Position numbers and translations under genes: made by a program. This document shows positions 1-6,139 of a stretch of DNA of 8,754 bases, one piece after another (the stretch's first letter is position 1; the number at the start of each line of letters is the position of its first letter). The DNA is from Promethearchaeota archaeon (GTDB lineage: Archaea > Asgardarchaeota > Lokiarchaeia > Sigynarchaeales > SOKP01). The stretch is taken from the NCBI GenBank assembly GCA_019058515.1, contig JAHPYY010000041.1, positions 1 through 8,754 on the forward strand, given 5' to 3'. Under the pieces are notes generated by a model, which was not told the origin of the DNA, ran no database searches, and was given only the letters and a program-made list of their open reading frames with translations.

Positions 1-716
1 ATATAGGACTTTAACATATCAGCTATTTTTTCACAAATCAATGTACAATCTAAAAACCTCTTCTCTTTTATATGATTGCAAGAATGATTAAATTTTGAAC
101 AAAATTTCTTCATTTGTAGAGATATTCCTTCCGCTGATAAAATGTCTATGCCTTTCCATTTGTCAATAAATCCTCCCAAATGGCTAGGAGGTATTGACCT
201 CATTTTGGTCTCAATATTTGAGGAAATTATTCTAGATTTTACACCTTTCAACTCCTTATTGGCTTCTAATTGGCACAAAAAATTATAATATTTTAATAAA
301 TCTTCTGCCATTTTGGTTTTTTCAGAATTAATAATCCTCCATCCTCCTAATTTCTTACACTTTATATCCGAGTTATCCTTCGCTTTAAATTTAGTAGGAT
401 ATATCCAACATTGTGGCGGTTTAATTCCAGTTGTGTGTACATTACACCCATTAAGCTTAGGATCGAATAAAAAACATTTCCGAGTGTGTTCATCAAATCT
501 TAACTTAAAAGTAAACACATCACTCCGAATAAAATCGCTTTCAAGTGCGTATCCTCGCTTTATATATTCTTGTGCAAGAACTTTAGGAACATCTATTTCA
601 ATTGAACAACAATCTCCCTTACATAAGTTTGGATCAGTACAATTAGGTCCTTGGATTGCAGAAGCCATAAGAGAGTTAAATTTCTTTACTATGTTCCAGA
701 ACTTTTTGTTTGCCAT
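1..716 (-). CDS. YkgJ-type cysteine-cluster protein (C-terminus cut by window edge)
   Basis: An open minus-strand frame runs from an ATG at 716-714 to the left edge with no stop, giving 238 residues. The N-terminal part has the spaced cysteines of the YkgJ/CxxCxxCC family (PF03692, which also includes flagellin N-methylase FliB): C26-x5-C32-x3-C36-C37 (core LCKGDCC), then C81, GC91-x-VH, and KPPQC103 followed by WIYP. These cysteines are thought to bind a metal or Fe-S cluster; the reaction is unknown for most members. Beyond residue 110 the protein continues for at least 128 residues with further cysteines (C120, C148, C206, C213, C224, C228), so it is longer than a minimal YkgJ protein. The ATG sits 25 residues before the first cysteine, a usual distance. 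No Shine-Dalgarno is seen, but a TATA-like box lies about 30 nt upstream, suggesting a leaderless message. It is divergent from the beta-sandwich gene. Family assignment is fairly firm, function is not. Confidence 0.8.
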   Translation of the reverse strand, partial: MANKKFWNIVKKFNSLMASAIQGPNCTDPNLCKGDCCSIEIDVPKVLAQEYIKRGYALESDFIRSDVFTFKLRFDEHTRKCFLFDPKLNGCNVHTTGIKPPQCWIYPTKFKAKDNSDIKCKKLGGWRIINSEKTKMAEDLLKYYNFLCQLEANKELKGVKSRIISSNIETKMRSIPPSHLGGFIDKWKGIDILSAEGISLQMKKFCSKFNHSCNHIKEKRFLDCTLICEKIADMLKSY

Positions 717-972
717 ATACTTTAATAGGAAGTAGTTTGAATCTTTATAATTCTTTTGAAGTTGTGTATAAATAATGTTGTTAGTTATAAAGATACTAAG
801 GATTTGTGTGTATAAATCAAGTTTAACTGAATTACTTTCTATCTTAGCGTATTCAAATATTCTTTATTTTAAAAATGGTTTATTTTTCTACTTAACTTTA
901 AATTTATTTATTTTTATTCCTTATTTAATCAGTATTATATTTCTTGATAAATTAATTATTAATCGATGAAAA
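717..972. other. Divergent AT-rich intergenic spacer
   Basis: This 256-bp stretch separates two divergent genes and should hold both promoters. It is markedly AT-rich. A 64-codon plus-strand frame (775-969) fills much of it, encoding a very hydrophobic peptide dominated by L, I, F, K and N. It ends TGA just one codon (AAA) before the ATG of the next gene, in the same frame. The composition is what AT-rich noncoding DNA gives by chance, so it is not annotated as a gene. TATA-like runs near 935-942 (plus) could serve the downstream gene. No convincing hairpin or structured RNA was seen. Confidence 0.6.
744..751 (-). promoter_or_regulatory. TATA-like box for the YkgJ-type gene
   Basis: On the minus strand this reads ATTATAAA, 28-35 nt upstream of the ATG at 716. 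That is the distance expected between an archaeal TATA box and the first base of a leaderless transcript, which fits the missing ribosome site. The whole region is AT-rich, so chance similarity is possible. Confidence 0.35.
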
Positions 973-3060
973 ATGACCGATTTAATTCTAATCGACATAA
1001 CTGATAAGGAAAATACCCAATTGGATGTTGAATCGAACCTAAAATCGATTACTGGTAGTGGTAAATTAGTGGTAAAAAATCCTTCTCAACAATCAAGACT
1101 GTGGAACATGAACCTAGATCTAAAAGAAGTTGTAAACACTAGCACAGATGCTTCTCATTCAGTCGGAAGTTTAAATCCAGACCAAGAATTTTCTGTTGAA
1201 TACGAGATACATAACCTTAAAGCCCCAAATCTTAAAATTGTGGAAGTATTTGATACAGAAAGAACGATACCTGATTTAGTGAATGACACTTTGTTATATG
1301 AAAATGTAAATCAATGTAAATTAAAACTTAGCGTAATTAATGAACTTGATTCACCCATCGAAGACATTAAAATCGGAAGAGAAATGCCTAAATTATTTCA
1401 AAACATTGAAATCAAGACACCAAGTAAGGGAGAAACCGATTTATTTACTTCAGACGAAGTGAGGTATATGAGCTGGCATCTAGCTTCCCTCGGAGGTAAA
1501 GAAACTGCAACATTAGAGGTAGAGCTTTCGGTTACCCCTAAAGAAAGAGCGGATGTCTCACTTGGAGGATTAAGGACCACTTATTTGATAAACAATCACA
1601 AGTTAACGATGTTTAACCCTGAAGTATGGGGTTTAACTGATTCTATGAGCGGTGTAAGTCGAGACGAAGGATCTTCGCCAGGAACTTGGGACTGCAATGT
1701 AGAATTTATTAACGAATCGGAGTTTAAAGTGAGGTTAGAAGATGTTCAAATTACACACAAAGTTACTACTGGAGCGGAGAAAGTCGTATCTGAACAACCA
1801 AATACCGTTCTAGATCCAGACAACAGTTGGGATTTTGATTTCAAGCTCGAATCGCAAAATGTTCCCGATTTAGATTCTCAAATTCAATTTACGCCTTTAT
1901 TTGAAGTGGTACCTCGGATTATCGGTGAGATTAACAAAGACTCAACCTATTATCATGTCTTAAGTAGTGAAGTACACAAATCAATACAACCCCCTGAAGT
2001 AGACGCTTATGCAAACACAAACATGACGATCGAGAATACTATTCCCAATTTGGGTACATCAAACATAGATGCTGTTCAAGTTAACGATAATCTACCAAAA
2101 GATTTTGTCCCACCCCAAATGAGCGAAATTAAGCTTATCATCCAAAGTGGAGGTTCGAGTTTAGATATACACGAACGCGAAGAATTTATTGATAAAGTAT
2201 TAATAGAACCGGAAGACCAGAATCCCGATGTATCTCACAAAATAATGGTAAAGACTCATAACTTAGGTGCTCAAATGCCCCCAGGTTCTAAATTGATTAT
2301 GACATATCCAATTCTTGCGAAAAATCCTAAACCCGAAGACAAATACGATGTTCCCGTAGAAATAATGGTTAACTCTCCTGTTAAGGGTAGAGACTTTGTA
2401 ATAACCGATGTAGCTTTACCAGAGGTAAAGATTAAATATGTAAAAAGAAAACTGAAAACTCTTAAGAGTATTAAGCCAGGATCAAATGAAGGAGAATTTG
2501 TAGTTACGATTCGAATTCAGAATAGAGGCAGTGTTGAGTTAGAAAATATTCTTGTCAAAGAAAACATTCCCTCAGGATTCAGTTTAGCAGAGATGGATAA
2601 ATCTGTAGAATACGAACTAGTTGGAACGGAGTTACAAGTCAAGATCAAAGAATTAAAAGGAGAAGAATCTATGAATATCCAATTTACCGCTTCAGGCTCA
2701 GGAGAATATCCCCGTATGGAACCTCAAGTCTTAGTAATTGGGCGAGGCGAAGTCGCTTCACCCGCAACCTCGGAAGTCCCTCCGGAAGGAATAAAAGCTT
2801 CAAAAGTTGAAGGCGTTCAAGAAGGAAAGTTGCACGACCTTTTTTCCGAAATTTTTAAGAAACTTGATACGAGTATGACGAGTGAAAAGTTTGGATCAAT
2901 GCTCGAAAGCTTAAGGGATCAATTTCCGCCTGGACCAGTTCTCCACCAGATTTTGCAATTTGCGAGAGATGTTAAAGCAAAGGGAGAAAAGATTATTGTA
3001 GGATCCTACATGGACGAAATTGTCGGAAAAATGAAGGATTTTAAATATAAATACTTCTAA
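973..3060 (+). CDS. Large cytosolic protein of tandem beta-sandwich (DUF11-like) domains with a C-terminal helical domain
   Basis: This 695-residue protein has no signal peptide and no membrane segment, so it is predicted to be cytosolic. Strand-rich segments recur, each with an Asn-containing strand and then, in several, an acidic-x-x-P-x-F turn: KNPS (N36), VINEL (N123), FINES (N247), IENTIP (N355, then DNLPKDF) and IQNRGS (N517, then ENIPSGF). The last copy, about residues 505-577, is closest to the DUF11/CARDB-like Ig-fold pattern: N-x-G, then NIPSGF, then a strand and L-x-x-G-E. I read about five beta-sandwich domains covering residues 5-590. A low-complexity Pro/Ser/Glu linker (about 591-618) leads to an amphipathic helical domain (about 619-695). 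Only two cysteines occur (C115, C241). ATG 973 is chosen because a stop lies one codon upstream. DUF11 repeats are usually on secreted proteins, so an intracellular version is unusual. Function unknown; a scaffold or protein-binding role is inference only. Confidence 0.88.
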   Translation: MTDLILIDITDKENTQLDVESNLKSITGSGKLVVKNPSQQSRLWNMNLDLKEVVNTSTDASHSVGSLNPDQEFSVEYEIHNLKAPNLKIVEVFDTERTIPDLVNDTLLYENVNQCKLKLSVINELDSPIEDIKIGREMPKLFQNIEIKTPSKGETDLFTSDEVRYMSWHLASLGGKETATLEVELSVTPKERADVSLGGLRTTYLINNHKLTMFNPEVWGLTDSMSGVSRDEGSSPGTWDCNVEFINESEFKVRLEDVQITHKVTTGAEKVVSEQPNTVLDPDNSWDFDFKLESQNVPDLDSQIQFTPLFEVVPRIIGEINKDSTYYHVLSSEVHKSIQPPEVDAYANTNMTIENTIPNLGTSNIDAVQVNDNLPKDFVPPQMSEIKLIIQSGGSSLDIHEREEFIDKVLIEPEDQNPDVSHKIMVKTHNLGAQMPPGSKLIMTYPILAKNPKPEDKYDVPVEIMVNSPVKGRDFVITDVALPEVKIKYVKRKLKTLKSIKPGSNEGEFVVTIRIQNRGSVELENILVKENIPSGFSLAEMDKSVEYELVGTELQVKIKELKGEESMNIQFTASGSGEYPRMEPQVLVIGRGEVASPATSEVPPEGIKASKVEGVQEGKLHDLFSEIFKKLDTSMTSEKFGSMLESLRDQFPPGPVLHQILQFARDVKAKGEKIIVGSYMDEIVGKMKDFKYKYF

Positions 3061-3069
3061 AGTTAACCA

Positions 3070-3078
3070 TTTTTTTTT
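3070..3078 (+). terminator. T9 tract, likely archaeal terminator
   Basis: Nine consecutive T residues start 10 nt after the TAA of the beta-sandwich gene. Archaeal RNA polymerase terminates at oligo-T tracts without needing a hairpin. The tract lies in the 42-bp gap between two convergent genes. The opposite strand has no comparable T run here. Confidence 0.55.
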
Positions 3079-3102
3079 AAACTTATTTATTATTTTTAAG
3101 GT

Positions 3103-4317
3103 TTAGAGGTTTTTAATATAATTCAGTTGTTCTTCTACATAATCCTCAAACTCCGTAAGATCTTGTAGAATTTTGTTTATAATTTCGAGCTTTTTATCTA
3201 TTGTGTCTGAGCTAAGCCGTTTTTTCTTTTCTAACTCTCTTCTGATCACACTATGAGCTCTTATTTGATTTATCCATAGACGAATTTTCTTTAGCTTGAA
3301 ATTGAAAATATTTTGAATTGTCTTTAATTCTTTAGAAGTTTTGTCTAAATGATCTATAGTCGAGAAGATCTTATCAATATCTTCTTGAGTTTTGAGGGAA
3401 AGAATAGATGTAAGGATGCTTTCAAGAAGGTCCACGGCTTTATCCCTTACCTCTTTACTAACCATCTTCATCCTCGGGGATTGATTTAAACCTAATTCGG
3501 TAAGAATATCTTTACTGTACTTAATATTTATATTAAAGTTTGATATATCATTTTCCATTTCAAGTTTCTGCTCCACTTTTTGCGGATCATCTTTAATCTC
3601 CACTTCCTCAAAATCAGTAATCAATTCAAGTTCGTCAAATTGGAGTTGAGTGATCAATGGGGTAAATTTAACTTGTAATTGGCGCTTTCCAAAATATTCA
3701 TCATTTACCCTAAGGATCTGCGTGTAAATTTGAAGTTCTTCTCCTCCAATTGGAGCGTATAATACTCCGTCCTCAGGATTAAGTTGAGATAGTAATGTTT
3801 TGATGCGTTCTTGAGTAATAGCCCCAGTTACCAAGATTTTATTCCATGGACTTAATTCTAACATACCAAGAAGAGGGTTTTTAACTATAACATTGATGTT
3901 GTCTTGTAATTTCAGCTTTTCAAGATTGGATTTAGTTAGTTTTGCGACTTCTACATCTGCTTCAAGTATGAAGATCTCCCCTTTTGGAGCTAACTTATGC
4001 GCTAACGCAGCAATATATCCCGACTTAGCCCCCAAAATTAATAAATCATCGTCTTCTTTAAGTGCTAATCCTTGTAGCATGATGGTAATCATGTGAGGCG
4101 CGGATATTGTCCTATAATTGTCCCTGTTTTGGTAATAGAATAGATTTGGAGCGTCTCTGTAGATACGATCGTGGTCTAAATACGTCTTAGGAATGAATTC
4201 CTCCAACGGAACCTCGTAAAACGCTTTGACTAATCGCTTATCCTTTAACAAATCGTTAACTATTAGAGAGTTCAGTAATTTCTTCTTTTTCTCTTCTAAA
4301 ATCTCGTTCCGTTTCAT
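3103..4317 (-). CDS. Protein-L-isoaspartate O-methyltransferase-like protein with helical C-terminal extension
   Basis: A protein of 404 residues. Residues 1-215 follow the PCMT fold: VPLEEFIP (36-43, for the usual VPRE-x-FVP), TISAPHM (70-76, the family hallmark), a SAM motif I region LLILGAKSGY (92-101), acidic E119 in the ILEAD strand, and the C-terminal-side APIGG (188-192). True enzymes use SAM to methylate isoaspartyl residues in damaged proteins. Several signature positions differ: GAKSGY replaces G-x-GSGY, KNP (146-148) replaces GDG, and PWN (157-159) replaces P-Y/F-D. Activity may therefore be altered or lost. Residues 216-404 are not part of the usual ~210-230-residue enzyme; they begin with an acidic linker and become Lys/Leu/Ile-rich helices, probably coiled coil (about 285-400). 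The ATG at 4317 has a weak GTGAG ribosome site 3 nt upstream. The gene is divergent from the rhomboid gene across 97 bp and convergent with the beta-sandwich gene. Family firm, catalytic status uncertain. Confidence 0.85.
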   Translation of the reverse strand: MKRNEILEEKKKKLLNSLIVNDLLKDKRLVKAFYEVPLEEFIPKTYLDHDRIYRDAPNLFYYQNRDNYRTISAPHMITIMLQGLALKEDDDLLILGAKSGYIAALAHKLAPKGEIFILEADVEVAKLTKSNLEKLKLQDNINVIVKNPLLGMLELSPWNKILVTGAITQERIKTLLSQLNPEDGVLYAPIGGEELQIYTQILRVNDEYFGKRQLQVKFTPLITQLQFDELELITDFEEVEIKDDPQKVEQKLEMENDISNFNINIKYSKDILTELGLNQSPRMKMVSKEVRDKAVDLLESILTSILSLKTQEDIDKIFSTIDHLDKTSKELKTIQNIFNFKLKKIRLWINQIRAHSVIRRELEKKKRLSSDTIDKKLEIINKILQDLTEFEDYVEEQLNYIKNL

Positions 4318-4414
4318 CGTCTCACAATTTTACTCTTATTGCTTTCTGAAAATAATAAAAATCATATTTATTATACTTTTTTATTATTAAAATAAGTGAA
4401 AATTAAACAAAAAA
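4318..4414. promoter_or_regulatory. Divergent promoter region of the PCMT-like and rhomboid genes
   Basis: These 97 bp lie between two divergent starts. TATA-like tracts are visible for both directions: TTTATTATAC at 4367-4376 (plus), about 40-48 nt before the rhomboid ATG, and ATTTTTATTATT read on the minus strand from about 4361 to 4350, about 33-44 nt before the PCMT-like ATG. Which bases are used cannot be decided in such AT-rich DNA. Confidence 0.4.
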
Positions 4415-4993
4415 ATGCTCGTTTTGGATACTGAAGGAATTAAAAATGCCAAAATTTCTTTAATCTTAATTTTTTCAAATATATTCAGTTTTATCGCTTT
4501 TAATTTGTTGCTTCCCATTGACATTCTGCTTTTACTATCTCAAATTAATTTTCAAATTATAAACCATTTGGAAGTATGGAGGTTAATTACGCCCATTTTT
4601 TTACATGCTGATGTCCTCCATCTCTTTTCAAACTGCATAGCGCTATTGTTCTTTGGTGCTATGATTGAGAATAATTACAAAAGATGGGAATTTGCTGCAA
4701 TATACTTTTGTTCGGGAGTAATCGGTAATGTATTTTCGTTATTCCTCCTCCCCCTTGAGAGTATCAGCCTTGGTGCTTCAGGGGCGATCTTTGGACTAAT
4801 TGGGGCTGCATTTATTTTATTTGCATTAAAGGAACCTTCATTGTTACTGCTATCGGGTGTGTATGTCATCTATTTTATAGTTTCATCGTTTAGTCCAGGT
4901 ATTAATATATGGGCTCATCTCTTTGGATTAGCTGGTGGAATTTCTCTTGGTTATGTTTTTAAAAAGGTAAGAGATAGAGATGAGAGGTATTAG
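4415..4993 (+). CDS. Rhomboid family intramembrane serine protease
   Basis: This 192-residue protein consists almost entirely of membrane segments (about 14-36, 60-83, 91-112, 119-138, 143-160, 164-182), the six-helix rhomboid core. It has the family's signatures: WR (55-56) in the L1 loop, then FLHAD-x-x-HLFSN with H64, H69 and N73 in the second helix, the nucleophile motif GASG with Ser122, and the catalytic His168 in WAHLFGLAGG of the last helix. N73 would support the oxyanion hole and S122/H168 form the dyad, so it should be an active protease that cleaves membrane-protein substrates within the bilayer. No extra cytosolic or zinc-finger domain is attached; the tail is a short charged stretch (KKVRDRDERY). 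It is alone on the plus strand here, and its TAG overlaps the stop of the convergent DUF3795 gene. The substrate cannot be inferred. Confidence 0.95.
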   Translation: MLVLDTEGIKNAKISLILIFSNIFSFIAFNLLLPIDILLLLSQINFQIINHLEVWRLITPIFLHADVLHLFSNCIALLFFGAMIENNYKRWEFAAIYFCSGVIGNVFSLFLLPLESISLGASGAIFGLIGAAFILFALKEPSLLLLSGVYVIYFIVSSFSPGINIWAHLFGLAGGISLGYVFKKVRDRDERY

Positions 4994-5454
4994 AGGGATT
5001 TTCCCTCATCAACGCAGTTAAACAATTTGGTTCCACAATTTTGACAAACTTCTTCGTACCAAGTAAATCGCTGACCACAACTACACAACCACCTTTCTTT
5101 CTGGTTTTTCAACCAACTATCCAATCCCACTTCATTCAAACTTTCTAAGTTTTTAATCACTATAGAGTGATGCTCGCAATCATCGTTTCTAAAAGAAATA
5201 AAAGTTTTGCAGGGAAATTGCTTACACCCAAAACAGTTTTCTAATTGTTTTTCATTACAACACTTCTTTATGGCGCACTCCCTACAATAAATAGAATTGA
5301 TGTTCGTTTTACAACCATAACACAGAAGATCTTCTAGTTCTCTGCCCCATTCTTTTGCTAGGCCTTTAATACTTCCGTTTTCATTATGAAATAAGACATC
5401 ACATGCTCCACAATAAAGACCGCAATAAGAATCGTAGCGAACTTTTTCTTTCAT
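4990..5454 (-). CDS. DUF3795 cysteine-rich protein with C-terminal zinc ribbon
   Basis: A protein of 154 residues with 18 cysteines. The N-terminal part matches the DUF3795 family (PF12675): CGLYCGAC (C11, C15, C18), then CYGC (C45, C48), CRECAIKKC (C57, C60, C65) and CFGCKQFPC (C74, C77, C82). These clusters probably bind metal, zinc or Fe-S, but the family has no established reaction. After a helical stretch (about 97-120) a second module, C124-x-C126 and C137-x2-C140, resembles a zinc ribbon. Its ATG overlaps the TGA of nth in an ATGA arrangement, so the two are probably translated by coupling, and no strong ribosome site is needed. Its TAA overlaps the rhomboid stop on the other strand. 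Soluble, no membrane segment. The operon position hints at a nucleic-acid or redox role, but that is inference. Confidence 0.85.
   Translation of the reverse strand: MKEKVRYDSYCGLYCGACDVLFHNENGSIKGLAKEWGRELEDLLCYGCKTNINSIYCRECAIKKCCNEKQLENCFGCKQFPCKTFISFRNDDCEHHSIVIKNLESLNEVGLDSWLKNQKERWLCSCGQRFTWYEEVCQNCGTKLFNCVDEGKSL
4993..5007. repeat. Short perfect inverted repeat at two overlapping convergent stops
   Basis: GAGGGA (4993-4998) and TCCCTC (5002-5007) are perfect inverted copies around a TTT loop. The left arm starts on the last base of the rhomboid stop, and the whole repeat lies in the final codons of the opposing DUF3795 gene. It could form a small hairpin at the 3' end of either transcript. 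At 6 bp it could also be chance. Confidence 0.4.
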
Positions 5455-6125
5455 TTTTCCATTTTGTTTTTCTTTTTTTTTCTCATTTCATTTTCCATTG
5501 AGAAGTCTTTAGGGCAATCTTTAGATATAGGACAATCTGAGCACTTAGGTCGGTTAGGAAGGCAGATTTCTTGTCCAAACCTCACAAATAGCCTATTGAT
5601 TCTCAACCAATCGCTTTTAGGGAGTTTTTCTTTAAGAACTTTTTCAGTTTGCTCTGGAGTTTTTGTTTTAACCCATCTCAATCTATTTGAGATACGATGG
5701 ACATGAGTATCAACAGGAATAGCTGGGATTTCAAATGCGTATACTAAAACGCAATTAGCTGTTTTAGATCCAACTCCAGGTAAATTAATTAAATCGTCGT
5801 AATTATCAGGAACTATACCATTATATTGTTTCTCTATTATACTCGCCACTTCTTTTATCCTGGCTGCTTTTACCCTGTAGAACCCAGCTTTGTAGATGAG
5901 TTCTTCTAAAATTTCCTTTGATGCCTCAGCGATTTCTTTAGGAGTTTTTAATTTGTTAAATAAACTTTTAGTAGCTTCTTTTGTGTTAGCATCTTTTGTT
6001 CTCGCAGATAAGATAGTAGATATTAAAATCTTGAAGGGATCTTGGGTTTTACTTGCCAATTCGTCTAAATGGGCTTCTCCTACTAAAGCTTTTTCAATCC
6101 TGTCTAATTTCCCTGAGTATGACAC
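5451..6125 (-). CDS. nth: Endonuclease III (DNA glycosylase/AP lyase, 4Fe-4S)
   Basis: A protein of 224 residues, the usual size for the family. It removes oxidised pyrimidines from DNA and cleaves the abasic site. Visible in order: LSARTKD (39-45), the archaeal form of the LSAQTTD substrate-pocket helix; the helix-hairpin-helix LPGVGSKTAN (115-124) with catalytic Lys121; VDTHVHR (138-144) with catalytic Asp139; and the 4Fe-4S loop C188-x6-C195-x2-C198-x5-C204. All key residues are present, so it should be active. The tail is short and Lys-rich (RKKKKNK). The start is GTG at 6125-6123: it is the only usable start before the first conserved helix, and a GAGG site lies 6 nt upstream; the open frame further up meets a stop at 6152-6150 without an ATG. 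It lies 14 nt after the TRM11-like gene and overlaps the DUF3795 gene by 4 nt, so all three are likely one transcript. Confidence 0.96.
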   Translation of the reverse strand: MSYSGKLDRIEKALVGEAHLDELASKTQDPFKILISTILSARTKDANTKEATKSLFNKLKTPKEIAEASKEILEELIYKAGFYRVKAARIKEVASIIEKQYNGIVPDNYDDLINLPGVGSKTANCVLVYAFEIPAIPVDTHVHRISNRLRWVKTKTPEQTEKVLKEKLPKSDWLRINRLFVRFGQEICLPNRPKCSDCPISKDCPKDFSMENEMRKKKKNKMEK

Positions 6126-6131
6126 GAATAG

Positions 6132-6135
6132 CCTC
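6132..6135 (-). promoter_or_regulatory. GAGG ribosome binding site deciding the nth GTG start
   Basis: On the minus strand GAGG lies 6 nt before the GTG at 6125, inside the 14-nt gap after the upstream gene. The spacing is normal for a Shine-Dalgarno element and supports the GTG start. Confidence 0.6.
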
Positions 6136-6139
6136 GTGA

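Noticed and set aside
313..735. 140-codon plus-strand open frame
   Set aside because: It is antisense to the YkgJ-type gene, whose cysteine pattern is clear on the minus strand; its own translation shows no family pattern.
775..969. 64-codon hydrophobic plus-strand frame as a small membrane protein
   Set aside because: L/I/F/K/N-rich composition is typical of translated AT-rich spacer, no ribosome site precedes it, and it occupies the expected divergent promoter region.
2150..2165. GGTTCGAG resembling a tRNA T-loop
   Set aside because: It lies inside the beta-sandwich coding frame with no matching acceptor, D or anticodon arms around it.
5464..5706. Plus-strand frame starting with a Phe-rich run
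   Set aside because: It is the complement of the Lys-rich tail and Fe-S loop of nth, which carries all catalytic residues.
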